From NCBI GenBank assembly GCA_036850595.1, contig CM072153.1:18804169-18868168 (forward strand): 64,000 nucleotides of DNA, given 5' to 3'. This stretch comes from Rhyacichthys aspro. Its lineage: Eukaryota > Chordata > Actinopteri > Gobiiformes > Rhyacichthyidae. The notes under the pieces are model-generated. The model saw only the letters and a list, made by a program, of their open reading frames with translations. It was not told where the DNA came from and did no database searches. The translations under genes were made by a program, and so were the position numbers. Positions 40,301 to 53,200 of this stretch are shown here, piece after piece; positions within the stretch are counted from its first letter, which is position 1; every line of letters starts with the position of its first letter.

Positions 40301-43300
40301 GACAGTGATCCTCATTTACTCCTTATTTGCTTCCAATTTACTCAGCACCCTTTCTTTCTTTAATTTATTTAATCTCTCTGATACTGGGTGATTCAGGGTG
40401 TTCTTCAGTTTATGGTGACAAACTCGTGTTGCCATCTAGTGGACAATACTGCAATTACACATCACAAATTCATCTCATGTAGTGAAATAGTTTGGGCCCC
40501 CTCTCTTATTTTTTAAACAGATCACATGAAGGTAAATACAACTCCAGATGGACAACAACATACAATTCATTTGTTTTTACACATGACAAATACATACAAT
40601 GAGAGTGACCAGATCATTACAAACCAAAACACCTTTCTGAGCTGTGTTATTCGACATGTTCTCATTATTAGACAAATACACGCTGACATAGCTCACAAAA
40701 ATACAACTGAGAACCTCCTTGGACTGACGTTATGCATGTTAATTTAATTTGCTCAGTTACTTTAGTATTATTAAATGATACTAAAGTTTTTTTGTGGTTG
40801 GTTCCTTGCACATTGTGAAGCCATTTGAACTCTCTGTTGGACTGTCTTTTTGTGATATTGAGTTAAAGCGACTTCTCCATCCTGTGTCCTCAGTGCGTGA
40901 AGGCTCTGGTTTACTACGACAGCCACACGTGTCGACTGGACGTGCAGAACGATAAAGGCGACACGGCGCTGCACATGGCGGCGCGCTGGGGCTACGAGGG
41001 GATCATCCAGGTCCTGTTGGAGAACGGAGCGAGTACGGACATCCTCAACAAGAACAAGGACTCGCCGCTGCAGTGTGCCCTCAACTCAAAGGTCAGAAAA
41101 ACACAAAGAGGTGACTTTAAGACAAGATATTTATTTTTGTATAGCCCAATATCACAACAACATGCTTCAAAGGACTTTACAGACCCTGTCCTTAGACCCT
41201 CCATCTGGAAAACACTTCATTACAACCATTAAACAAAAGACAACATAAAAGGGAACTTTCATTTGTGTGCATAACAACAATGAGCATATACTGCATATTT
41301 TCAGGTACAAAATCCGTAAATAAAGTTCTTTAAATTAAAAAAGACATGCTCTGATTGATGGAGAAATTCTGGCCTCTTAGTTAGTGCTTAGGTCATACAC
41401 AGTAGTTTAGTCCTCGTCTTACAATAGTGGTTCGTTGTGGAGTCATGCATAGAGCTGCTTTTGATGAGGAAGAATAGTAAGAGAAAGATGAAAAAAAAAA
41501 GGTAGAAAACATGCTTTTGACTGAAATGTGGGCCCTAAAACTAAAAGGCAGGCAATAAATCTATTAGAAAAGAGACTATTCCTCTTTTAGGTTCGGTTAT
41601 GAGTCTCACTGCTGTTATTACTTTTATATTATTGTCCAAAGTTAGATTAACTGCATTAAACAATTTCCTCTCTGCTGCTAATCATTGAATAACTGAGCCA
41701 TAACTACTGCTCACAGCTCATTGAATAAAATCAAAGTAGTGTCTACGCTGACGTTGTGTTCATGTTACTAATCGGATCAGCTGCTAGTTTCCGGGAGGCC
41801 CAGTCGTGGGAACAGAGTTGATTGATCCTCTTAGTCTAAAACCAACACTTAATTTGGTCTGAATCTGAAATTGGATCAGTTAAAATAATTACAAAAATGA
41901 CAAGAATGTATGAAAATGTGTGTGGTTTTTCTTCAAGGTTGCTTTTATATGTCTGTGTGTTTTCAGATTCTGATGCTGTTGCAGTCGACTCAGAACGGAC
42001 GTCATCGCAGCAGCAGCGGAGTGGATGTGAGTCTTTCTCATGTGATTAAAAACTGGAAAAAACAAGGACTGGAATGTATCATGTGGTGATCGCTGTTAAA
42101 AACCATTTATAATTGAAATTCTCAGATGAAAAAGCTATCTCTTTTATCTTTTCATTGCTAAACAGGAAACTAGATTGACCACTAAAAACAGAAATGTCAC
42201 AAGTGCAAAACCTGTGCAGACTTGTTGTTTTTGCTCTATAGTTTATCAGCTGTCAATAAATAAACTGCTAAAATAGGATTTGAAATTTCTATCAACACAA
42301 TTAGGTTAAACAAGCCTGAATTGTTTCTCTCTCCTCATCCCAGTCTCCCAGTCACTCTCCTCTGGCGTCGGACTGCAGCAGCCGGCGCTCCTCTGTGTCC
42401 AGCACATCGTCCGTGGGGTCAGAGGTCAAACCAGAGACAGAGCGGGTCCGACACAGAGAGGTAACAAAGTGGATTTTGGTAGCAATATTTAAACTCTGCT
42501 TTGCATTGCACCTAAAAGACACATTAAAGACTGAAATAAACAATTACTGGCCATTTTCTTATTGTCAGGTGGAGAAGCTGCTGCGCGCCGTGGCAGATGG
42601 AGACGTAGAGATGGTAAGAACAAAGAACAGTGATTCAACTGAAGCATTTCTGTACAATTAGTAAACTAGTCTCATTAATGTGCCCTTTCTCTGTCTGTGT
42701 CCAGGTGCGTTACCTGCTGGAGTGGATGGACGAAGCAGACGAAGAGGAAGGAGACCTCCGCTCTGAGGCGCTGCTCTGTCATCCTCTGTGTCAGTGTCCC
42801 AACTGCGCTCCCACTCAAAAGGTCTGACACAAAATAAATCCTCATTCATTTTTATTTTATTTTAGTGAGGACACTTTGCTCCTTTATTTAGTTTAAGTTC
42901 AGTTCAAACAATGTGAAAAAATACATCACACTGGCATCTTGTCATAAGCTAGATTTGTCCAAACTTAAAAAGAGGGACAAGTTTTATAGCCAATCATTCT
43001 TTCTTTCTTTTGTTTCTTCAAAACCAATAAAGATGCACTGTTCAATAACACTTCTATATAATTGCCTTTTTAAACTATTTTTAAAAAACAAAAACAGCCC
43101 TTTCTGCCCAAACACTTTACCTATTGTGTTTTATGTCTCTCTGATACCTTCAGCTCACTATCTACTGCCTTTGGTCAAACTAAATTATCAAGTTATTATT
43201 AGCTTATTTGCAGTTTTCATCCATCTATTGAGCCTCATCCCTTAGTATCAACTTATTGCCACAATGATGTGAAAATTGGAATTGCATTTTGAAGCTTTAT

Positions 43301-46031
43301 TTATGATTTTATAAGTACTTTTGCTAGTGCTGGAGGACCGAGATAAGGCTAATACAGAAATAAAACCTTATTATAGCAGTTAATTCGTATTGGAGAGACT
43401 TTAAAATTAATAAGGACATTATGCTATGCTGGATGTCCACATTGTCTGCCTATGCCATATATTTGTCTCTGATTCTGTGTCCTCTGTGTGTCCTGCAGCT
43501 GTCCGTCGTTCAGGCCGGCTCTCTCAGCGTCAACAGCAGCAATATCGACGGTTTCACGCCGCTCCACGTCGCAGCGCTACACGGCCGCTCCGCTCTGGTC
43601 TCTCTGCTCATCAGACACGGCGCTAACGTCAACGCCCGCACGAACCAGAGCGCCACACCTCTGCACCTGGCCAGTCAGAACAGCCACATACAGGTACCAG
43701 CTGGGACACGATGCTGCAAGGCTTTTTATTTATGTTATTAGAAGTATATTTATGTTTTAAATGACTTGCAGGTGGTGAAGTTTCTGCTCGAGTGCAATGC
43801 CAAACTCAACAAAAAGGATCATTACGGAAACACGCCTCTGATTCAGGCCTGTCTCCGTGGAAACCTGGAAACAGCCACCACGCTTTTAGAGGTAAAAACA
43901 CGTAAACATACTCTCTTTAGATGTTGTAACTGTATTAAAACGTGTTGTGTGTGTTCAGAGTAACGCGCTGGTGAATGTAGCCAATAACCAGGGGAACACG
44001 GCGCTGCACGAGGCGGTACGAGGAGGACACCAGCCGCTGGTGGAGCTGCTGCTGAGGAGCGGAGCCTCACCGGGACTGAGGAACAAGAGGCAGAGGACAC
44101 CGCTCGACTGCGCATACGAACTCGGCGGAAAGGTACAACAGACATTTGATGAGTCTGCTTTATTTTGGTATCATTATCAGATTTAATAATAAATAATCTT
44201 GGGCTACTGCACCACACAAAAGGACAATACCTTACATTCATCATTATAAACCAACCAAAGTCAGTCCAAAGTTTGTCTGTACGGCCTAAACCATTGTTGA
44301 CTGGATGTATCATGTTTATAGTTGTTCAGTCAAATGAGAACAAGACCAAAAGCCATGACTAAAGAAGAAGGCATATGTGAAAGCACCTTATTGTTTATCT
44401 AATAACCAAGATAATATGCTTCTCTTTACTTTTGCAGAACACTGAGATCCTGAGAGCTCTGCAGAAAGCCTCTGGACTCTCTCCTGATGCTGAACCAATC
44501 AAGCTCCTCTCTGTGCCCAAAGGAGCTCTGGGTAATAGAACAAACCATCCTTTAAACATTCACAAACATATTTCGATAGGAACTCCCTTTCTTTTGATCG
44601 TAGATTGTAATTATGTGGCTTTAATCGAACATGTTAATTCATAAATGCGTTTCTGGCAGTCAACGGCAATCTCATTGTTAATGTATCTTGTTACTTTGCT
44701 CTGTTACTTCTTGTTGTGGCTGTAGCGCACTCGTTTGTGCAGCGCCTGAGGCTCCAGGACAACGCTAACGGCAGGAGACAGAAACTAGCTCAGTCCATCA
44801 GCAGGTCTGTGTTTACAGCCTTTATTTATTCAGGCAGAATAATTTGTCTCTTTGGTTATGTGTTATGTGTAAATTCAAACTTATTCGCTTTCTTTTCAGG
44901 ATTCAGCAAATGAAGAGAAGTTCCTCTGGTCATTCACCTGTCCGATCACCAAACCTCAACCAGGTTCAGTACACTGTTGTTTCATGTACTGTTTTACATA
45001 TACCATACATTCAAAGAGCTGTGTTATATCATGATCTGTTGATATGATAATGATAATCTAGTGATTGTCTTACCTGGCTGTAACATGAGCTTTCTTATTT
45101 TTAAAATGATGTGTTATTACCCTAAAGCAATGTTCATTTATACAAAAAAGAGTTGACCTTTGAATTTTTGGCTTTTTGAGTTGGGCTTTTATTTTGTATA
45201 CAAACTACTATTTTTCTGGCTCATGTTAAAGTACGGAAGATCTACAATCTAAATGATGTTTCCAGTTTTAATTATACTCCAGTAAAAATAGTTAATGCAC
45301 CTGTAAATAATAAGCCTTTTGAATGAATGAAGACATATCTACTTTTTGACTAATATAGCACAGCAAAACCGTGATTGAGAACTTTAAATGGCACCTGAAA
45401 AGATAACGATAAAGAAAGAATGATTTATTTTTGTTGCTGTTTGTCATATTTTTCTTATTTTTCATTGCAGGTGAATTCAGATCGGAGGAGGCTGCGTCGA
45501 GGGGAGACAGTGGAGGTCAGCAGCCCGGCAGAAAACCTCAATGCTGGGCCACGGCTGAGAGAGCGACCCCTGTGTCGCTGGCACACGCTGGACTCTGGAG
45601 AAAACACAGCATCAGAGCCAGAGGAGACCAAACACTCCCCGAAAATCACCCGAAAACTGAGTCAAGACTCTCCTTCAGTATTTGTCAAAGAGGATTTAGA
45701 CAAAACGCAGTCTGACTCAAGCCAAGCACAACCCCTCGAAATGACCAGTACTGTTAGCACTCCCTCACAAGCCACGGAAAGCCCCCCTTCGAACGAACTC
45801 AGCCCTTCACAGGAGCTCAACGGGACGTCCGACACCAGCAGCATACACCTGCAGCCTCTGAACGGAGAGGTCGAGGAGTCCACAGACAGTCAGCCTGCCC
45901 AGGACGATACTGGGGAGTCCGCTCCGCCCCGTCCCACTGAACTCAACATCCCGAACCTCTCTGATGAGGAGAAAGAGATAGAAACGCCACCAGACACATG
46001 TTCAGAGACAAATCCGGGAGGCTCTGATTGA
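25346..46031 (+). CDS. ankrd27: Ankyrin repeat domain-containing protein 27 (VARP)
   Basis: VARP is an endosomal Rab21 exchange factor and Rab32/38 effector that binds VAMP7 and the retromer subunit VPS29. Twenty-eight coding exons join in frame to about 1159 residues: 25346-25363, 28699-28821, 29679-29789, 32093-32401, 32583-32642, 33053-33106, 33932-33997, 34304-34380, 34716-34837, 36161-36239, 36768-36900, 36989-37078, 37770-37891, 39270-39352, 39458-39573, 40104-40196, 40894-41091, 41967-42026, 42344-42460, 42569-42613, 42705-42821, 43499-43693, 43772-43891, 43959-44132, 44438-44531, 44726-44804, 44900-44963, 45471-46031. The VPS9 domain is about 225-380 (YLLVKTEIPNWMANLSYI). Ankyrin block 1 (about 455-650) has repeated TPLHLA units and block 2 is about 745-900. 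Zinc motifs of the CHPLCxCxxC type lie at 440-449 and 717-726. The C-terminal tail is long and Ser/Pro/Glu-rich. The start used, MKLSEE, adds 13 residues before the Met that matches the human start (MAVYDEN). A polyadenylation signal is at 46757. Confidence 0.97.
25364..28698 (+). other. ankrd27 intron after the first coding exon
   Basis: 3.3 kb of AT-rich sequence with only short random open frames. I recognise no gene, no structured element and no clear repeat in it. Confidence 0.55.
29790..32092 (+). other. ankrd27 large intron
   Basis: 2.3 kb, AT-rich, with no coding signal seen on either strand and no defined repeat. Confidence 0.55.
33517..33830 (+). repeat. Possible decayed hAT-like element
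   Basis: Begins gggatgtcccaatatcag and contains several gagtact/aagtact words. This is reminiscent of fish hAT MITEs that start GGGATGTCCCGAT. The ends and inverted repeats could not be confirmed. Confidence 0.3.
35345..35590 (+). repeat. 31-bp minisatellite, about 8 diverged units
   Basis: The word aagactgctgta and its variants start at 35359, 35390, 35421, 35452, 35483, 35514, 35545 and 35575, a period of 31 bp (30 in the last step). A typical unit is ctctaagactgctgtagttt followed by gggttttgacc. It lies in the ankrd27 intron between the exons ending at 34837 and starting at 36161. Confidence 0.85.
38804..38963. repeat. Long TTC then CTC trinucleotide tract
   Basis: About 31 TTC units (to about 38899) run directly into about 19 CTC units in the ankrd27 intron between the exons ending at 37891 and starting at 39270. 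On the other strand it reads GAA then GAG. This is a homopurine-homopyrimidine mirror tract of about 150 bp, able in principle to form triplex DNA. Confidence 0.95.
41131..41220 (+). repeat. Dispersed repeat, copy 2 (first copy near 20470)
   Basis: Contains tagcccaatatcacaacaac, cttcaaaggactttacagac and cttagaccctccatc in the same order as the copy near 20470. It lies in an ankrd27 intron. Family not recognised. Confidence 0.6.
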
Positions 46032-49000
46032 AAAGGAACAAGGAAAGGGATCGAGAGGTTAAGTCACAATCCTACAATGGAGCTCATGGGATCTTACTTT
46101 GGGAAAAAGTGGTCAATAGGACAAGGCAAATGATTCAGGATCTAAATTTTCCAGTCTTACATCAGGCATTTAGTCCGTTTAAAGAGAGATTTCAGGCTTT
46201 TTGAGAGGTTCGTATGTGTTACTTGTAGATACTTTTTATTTAAATTCTCCTGTGGGACTGTTTTATAAAAAGTGATTGCTGAGATAGACAGTAGTTTCCA
46301 AAATAACTGTTGTCTACGTCGAGATATTATTTTGTAAAACTGTCGAATTCAGTGTACAAGTGGGCACATAGTCATTTGTTTTGGCTGGCCTTTGTCTGGT
46401 GTCTGTAATACATTTTACACATGGCCCCAGGTTATTAAACTATGCAGCCTAAAGCTCCAGAATTGGGTTTCCACACCTTTTTGTGATCGCCTGTGTGTGT
46501 TTGATGAAGAATAGCTACTACAGAAACTGGTCAGGAGCAAGAAACACCCATTTAAAGGGTACAATAGACTCCACAAAAGCACAAAATGACCAAGAAGTCG
46601 GAGTTTAAATAGGGATTCATTTGTCGTTTTGAAATTTGGGTCACCAGAAACAATGTTCTATAAAGACTATGCACGAGTAACTCATACAACCCCACTTTAA
46701 ATATGTTTTCTGTGTCAAGAAAGACCCATCTTAAATTTAGCCTGTATATTTGGGCAAATAAATTTAGCTTTACTGCCTTAGAGTGTTTTTTTCATGTCTC
46801 TATATAGGCCTTATTTCATTTTCAAAGGTTTAGTGAAAGCAGGAAACCATTGTTCACATATATATATTTGAATAATGATATAGTTGACAAAATTAGATGG
46901 TATTTTACAGTTTTTGTCAGAAGGTGTTGGTATAATTGGCATTTCAATGAAACTAAACATGCAGTTCAGCCGTTCCCATTGACCACAATTATATTTTTCC
47001 CATTGTCTTGAGTTCCCATTGGTGGTTGTGACTATCCTCTCTGTTATATGTGCTTTTGATGTCATAAACTGTTCTTTAGTCTGGTCTATTGATGACCAAA
47101 AAGCAGCCGAAATGGGAAGTAGACCATTATTAGTATTAGCAGCACATGTTTACAGTAGGAGCATGAACAGATGCATCTCAGTAGGAAATGATAATAACTG
47201 TGGTGTGTTTTTATGATTGATCTTCACCTCAGGCACGAATAATCAATAAGGACAACGACTGTTTACTTCACATTAAGCATTTTTTTTGTCTTGAGAAGAG
47301 AAAAAAATCAACAGTTTATGTACAGATTTAGACCAAGACAAAAAAAAACCAAACTTGTAAATGTCAGAAAATGCCAGAAGAAACTAAATGTAAGCACACA
47401 ATCCTAACTACACATGTCAATACTATACAACAAGCTCAATATCAAGCATTTTACGTCAAACAAGGCACATTTGTATTTAGATATGATTAAACCAGCCTAT
47501 TACTTTGTATTTTGTGTGGCCTTGTTTGCATAATCCCAACTACAGAAGGAATTTTAGATGATTGGCCAAAATGGATTTAATAAGCTGCCAAAATCACAAC
47601 ATAACCACCATTTGATACTTGATTACTTACTTGATTGTTAATTAATTCATTTGTATTATTATATATGCTTTTGTTTGTGAATGGCAGCCAAATCACTAAG
47701 TGTTAGCTTTAGAGTGATAGTAATGTTGTATTTAAGTGCCACAAAATAATTAATAATATTGATAACTTTAGATCAATTATAAAATAAAGGCCCGTGTCTA
47801 ATTATTAGAGGTGTGACAAGATCTAAATGAAAAGCAGAAGGAGTGTGAGGGTGACATTAGTATTCAAGATGCCCCAGCACTTTTAAATCGTCTGTGTGGC
47901 AACATTTTGGTTTTCTGGGGGAAATAAGAAAACAATGGCATACACTGAGGCTAACACCAGCACTATGCAAAGACACAAAAAAATGCTCGTCTGAAAATAG
48001 TGTCAGAATCTCATCTGGTGTCTCGTCTCGTCACAGCCCTAATAATTACACTCGCTCATTTACAAAGTGTGACAAGCAACAATTTCCTTCTACAATTTCC
48101 CAGCTGATTTCACTCTGTTCCCTCCAATGTTTTGAATCAAAAATGTTGTCGACAGATTGCTTTGATCAGTCGGCATCTTTTTTCAGCAGAGCACTTTTTC
48201 TTCATTCAAAATCAGAAAGGGACTTTTTGATTTTCTTTATGATTGTAGTTTAGTCGTATTTTAAGCCACTAGATTGAAGCTGGTTTGAATGACAGACTTT
48301 ATTAAAAAGCATTTCATTTTACTTGAATGAAAGACATATTAGTGTTAAATGGACTTACACTTTGTTTTGACTTTTGTGATTTAATCTTATTCAACTCCAT
48401 TAGTTTTAAGTGTTTTATTTGCATTGATGTGCGTCAGAGAGGTTCGCCTTCTCCTGAGCACACAGAGATAGAGAGGGTTAAAAGACCAAATAGGTAGTTT
48501 TGCACATTTTTAGCTTTAACATTTTCTTTTACAATAATCCTAAGTAAAATATATTATGTCTAATTCAGACTTTGAAAATTGCAGCTCTATTAGACATCAT
48601 TGTTTGTATTGTCATCTCTTACTATTCACAACAATAATAATGTATTGACTTAGCAAGGTTAAAAGTTAAAAGATAGTCCAGTATTTAGTAAAAGAGGGTT
48701 TATGGGAGGCGTAGGGCTAATAGGTCATTGCAAACAGTTATGACAGGCTTTTTATGTTGCTTCTAACACATTTTTTTCTAACAACAACTTTTCATTACTG
48801 CTTTTTATTGTTTTTCATTTATACAACTCCAGAACATGGGGCATATATAAATATTCCCTATAATCCACACTTTAAATGATAGTGCAGTTGTTTAAAATTA
48901 AATTTCAATGACCCAGTTCATTACATGGTTTAGTGTGCTGTCAGCTAGTGTCATGCTGCAATTTTATTCCTGTGTACTGTCTTACTAACAGTGACTAATT

Positions 49001-50292
49001 TACACATAAAGCACAAGGCCTTATTATATTTTGTGAGTAGTGGAGTCTGAAAACTAATGGTATGATGTGATAAAGTCTTAATAATCAGGTATAAAAGGTG
49101 GGTTTGGGCTACAAGTAATGAAGCTACCAGTTTGGTCTTTTAACATTGAAAACTATTACTGTAATGTAAAAAGTACTGTATCTGTCTCCATCTGTGTTAA
49201 TGTCTACAGACAATATACAACACACAGAAGTCTATAGTCCAGTGTCACGGTTAAATGTTGTTTTCACCGTCCCTGCACATTCTCGTCCGTCACTTAAAAC
49301 AAATCATCGAGTCTTAACAGATGTCAAATCAGATCAAAAAGTCGGTTTTAAGTATTTTTGTACCACTTTTATTTTATGGTTTGGATGTTTTCAAAAATGA
49401 TGTGAATGTGCCTTATTTAATTCATGCTCCAAATTAACCAAGAATAAACATTGATTTCAACTATTTATTATCTTTTCTGTGAGATTTTTCCCTCGGTCCG
49501 ACAAAAAAAAACAAAAAAACAGAGAAGAGTGGCCTATTAACTTATGTAAAAGCGCTTTGTTTACAAGAAAAATATTTATTAAGTTTCATTGTGTATATTT
49601 TGTTTTGTTTGCAAATCATAATACCACACTGCATTTACATTTACATGAACATAAAGTCATCAAGTCATTGCAAAGCACAATAGGTGACTTAACATTCAAA
49701 ATTAAAAAATTGTGTGTCATTTTCAGTGTATTTTAAAACATAACAGGTCCTAATTAGTCAAAAGAGGAATCACACTGCATATTAAATGTCAAAAATAACT
49801 AATGTTGAAGAAAATACATATTTTAGCTTCATCGTATCTGGATTACGGTGCAGTGGGTTGTTTTTAGGGCCCTCTTTTCTACAACTTGTGAACACCTACA
49901 GCGGCTAGAGCCAAGGTGGAATAGGTCAGACGATGAGTTCAATGTCCTGAGGGCTTTTGTAGGACGCTGCCTCAAACAGTGCTCAGTTTGTCCTCTATGG
50001 GAAGTAGTGGAAAAGTATATTTTACGTGAACTTTACATTATGCCTCACTGTCCATTTTCACAATTTTTGTTTCAATCTGTTAAAATCCAAGTACGTATTT
50101 ACATATCGGGTCATATGGTAGTATTTGGGAGCATGAACCACTCACTCTCTGTCCGTTAGAGTGGCTCCATCTGTCAAAGCCGCCCAGTTTTCCCACTGAC
50201 TCTCCCATCTCCACCTGTTAATCATTCCTGATCTCCACCGCACGGACACATACCACCTTTCATTTTAAGAAGAAATACCTCGTCTTACAGCC
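46032..50292. other. ankrd27-tmed6 intergenic region
   Basis: Holds the ankrd27 3' UTR (AATAAA at 46757) and one decayed BED-finger hAT copy listed separately. Otherwise it is AT-rich sequence. A 103-codon open frame at 49848-50159 shows no convincing family signature. The tmed6 promoter should lie within the last few hundred bases, but no core motif was assigned. Confidence 0.6.
47799..48049 (+). mobile_element. Decayed hAT-like element with BED-finger remnant, copy 1
   Basis: The left end taattattagaggtgtgaca and the reverse complement of the right end, taattattagggctgtgacg, match at 19 of 22 positions, forming terminal inverted repeats about 250 bp apart. Between them (about 47896-47940) the frame reads VWQHFGFLGEIRKQW. 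This resembles the start of ZBED-type BED zinc fingers of hAT transposases (W-x-HFG-F). The finger cysteines and the rest of the transposase are missing, so it is non-autonomous and dead. Confidence 0.6.
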
Positions 50293-53200
50293 ATGTTGTT
50301 GTGTGGGACTCAGTGTTTAGTTCTTATTCCTGTTTTTTGGAGCCTGGTGAGCGGCGGGCCTCTGACGGACCCTCACCCGAACATCACGGACCAGGAGCTG
50401 TTCTGGGGCGCCGACCAATACGACTTCTCTGTGGTGCTCTCTGCAGGGGGTTTGGAGTGTTTCTGGCACTTTGCTCATTCGGGAGAGACGTTTTATCTCA
50501 ACTTTATGGTAAGACCTCAGGAATGAGAAGTCTGGTATGTGCATTTTAACCTGCCATCAAAGGGGATACAAATAGGTTCGAATTCTGCAGAAAATGCACT
50601 GCAGAGGGACCTAAGTGCTCCTACTTTAAAATAAAAGTGACCTGACAGTGCAGTGTGTAATATTGTGTAGTCCACAGTTGAATGAAGTGGAGCATTTCCA
50701 CTAGAGTACAATCAAATCAACAGTCTTTCCATTTGTGTATGAGAAAAACTGAAATTTAAAGATTATAGCTGTGATGTCAAACTCAAAGTAGAGAGGGTCC
50801 GCGATAGTTAATAAAAAACCTTTCAGGGGCCGAAGATGGTGACACCTGGGGAGCTTTTTTTACATTTTGAAAGGAAGGTTTCATCTTGATTTGAGTGTTA
50901 CAAAAGTTATCTTTAACATTATTTTTCTTCGTTTTAGTATTTGTCGTGAATTTGAGCAGGTTTTAGATGTAGGTTTTAGTAGGATTTGAAAAGGTTTTAG
51001 TTGAATTTGAAAAGGTTTTAGTTGCATTTGAAAAGAATTTAGTTGGATTTGAAAAGGTTTTAGTTGGATTTGAAAAGTTTTTAGTTGGATTTGAAAAGTT
51101 TTTAGTTGGATTTGAAAAGTTTTTAGTTGGATTTGAACAGGTTTTTTTGGTTTTGAACAGGTTTTTGTTGGATTTTAACAGGTTTTTGTTGGATTTTAAC
51201 AGGTTTTTGTTGGATTTTAACAGGTATTAGTTGGATTTGACAAGGTTTTAGTTGGATTTGAAAAGAATTTAGTTGAATTTGAAAAGGTTTTAGTTGGATT
51301 TGAAAAGTTTTTAGTTGGATTTGAACAGGTTTTTTTGGTTTTGAACAGGTTTTTGTTGGATTTGAACAGGTTTTTGTTGGATTTTAACAGGTATTAGTTG
51401 GATTTGACAAGGTTTTAGTTGGATTTGAAAAGAATTTAGTTGAATTTGAAAAGGTTTTAGTTGGATTTGAAAAGTTTTTAGTTGGATTTGAACAGGTTTT
51501 TTTGGTTTTGAACAGGTTTTATTGGATTTGAACAGGTTTTATTGGATTTTAACAGATTTTTGTTGGATTTTAACAGGAATGAGTTGAATTTTAACAGGTT
51601 TTAGTTAGATTTTAACTAGGTATTAGCATGATCTATCTTTGCAACAAAAACTGTCTTATCCTATAAAACCTAGAGACAAAAATATCACCTACTAAATTTA
51701 TTAGAGGGCCACATAAACATTGCAAAGGGCTGCATTTGGCCCCTGGGCCTTGAGTTTGACTTGTGTGATCTGTAGGATGTTTAAAGGAGACAGTTCTGTT
51801 TCTACAACAGCTCAGGCCGGACAAACCAAGCTCTGATGGAAAAGCTCATCATAAATACTGCAGATTTTACTGGAAATCTTGCATATTATCCATTCACTAG
51901 AAGACAAAACAGACTACACTAAATCTTTAACTGTAAATGCAAGTACTGTGTTACTTTTGGTTTGATGAGAACAAAATTGAAGTGTAGTTGACTTTCTAAA
52001 TGTAACCTGTTGTGTTTCCAGGTCCAGTGGGTGACAGGAGTGGGCCATGACAGACACCTCTCGGTCACAGTGAACGCTCCCGGGGGACTGGTGGTGTCCT
52101 CAGTCGACGACGCAAAAGGACAGATCAGCTTTAAGGCCAAAGAGACAGGTCCGTCCCAATGTCCAGTTTAAAAGCTTTAGCTCTCATGAAAAGTAAATAA
52201 GTAGTCTACTGTGTGTTATTAATTCACAGATGCTGTAATGAACATAGAATGATCTGGTTGTTTTAATAAATATGTTTTTTAGCAGTTTTAGTGCGTTTTG
52301 TGTGATGTGTTGAAAGGAAAACTGGAAATAATGAAAATCTAATGTTTACCAGAAATGACAACATCCACTATAAGAGTATAGAAGTCAATTTAAAACAATA
52401 TAAAGCCTGATTAACCTCGCACAAAACCACTCCATAACACCATAAGCCAATCACACAGCTTCTAAATAGACTCAATCTTAATTTTGGAGCAGTTTTACTC
52501 ATACACAGTGTCTGACTTGTGTTTTTCAAAGTAAGGTTGTGTACTATGTTATATGCCTTTTTAATAATCCATTTCATAATTCTCCTAATGACATCCTCCT
52601 TATACCTGGGTCCAGGTTTCTACCAGATGTGCTTCAGTAACTTCCACAACCGCTTCGGGATGATGCAGGTCTTCCTCAGTTTTGGCGTTCACTACGATGG
52701 CTCTCAGGACTCGGCCACAAAAAAAGAGGAGGAGAAGAGGAAGAAGGAGGAGGCCAGTAAAGACCTGAACAACACACTAGGCGTCATAGAGGTAAACACA
52801 GGACGACTGGACATGAGGGGAATATATGAACAAGAGTTAGAAGAAATGCTTTAAAATCTTTTAATCTTTATATAAACATTGATAAAACTGATTCATTTTG
52901 ACCATTCACTAGACAGATATTGGTACAGAATATGGTATTAAAGGTGAAATGCGTCAATTAAAAGTATGTTTACAATTTACTTTTTACATTTTTTCCTCAT
53001 CATTTGACTTATTTCCACTTGTTTTGTTGCCACCAAATGCCGCCAATCAAATCAAATCAAATCAGGCTTTATTGTCACGTTGCTGTACAATCAACTTCAG
53101 TGCAGACAAAATGAGACAAAAACTGCACACAGCACCTTTAAATATCTGCATTACCCTAGCAATCACTCTGCTGTGTGGTGAAAGAGAACTCAGAGTGAGT

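Noticed and set aside
43843..44313. 156-codon minus-strand open frame
   Set aside because: Antisense to two well-supported ankyrin exons of ankrd27. It lacks any family signature.
49848..50159. Possible reverse-transcriptase fragment just before tmed6
   Set aside because: A few words looked LINE-like, but no YxDD or other catalytic motif is present and the alignment by eye did not hold.
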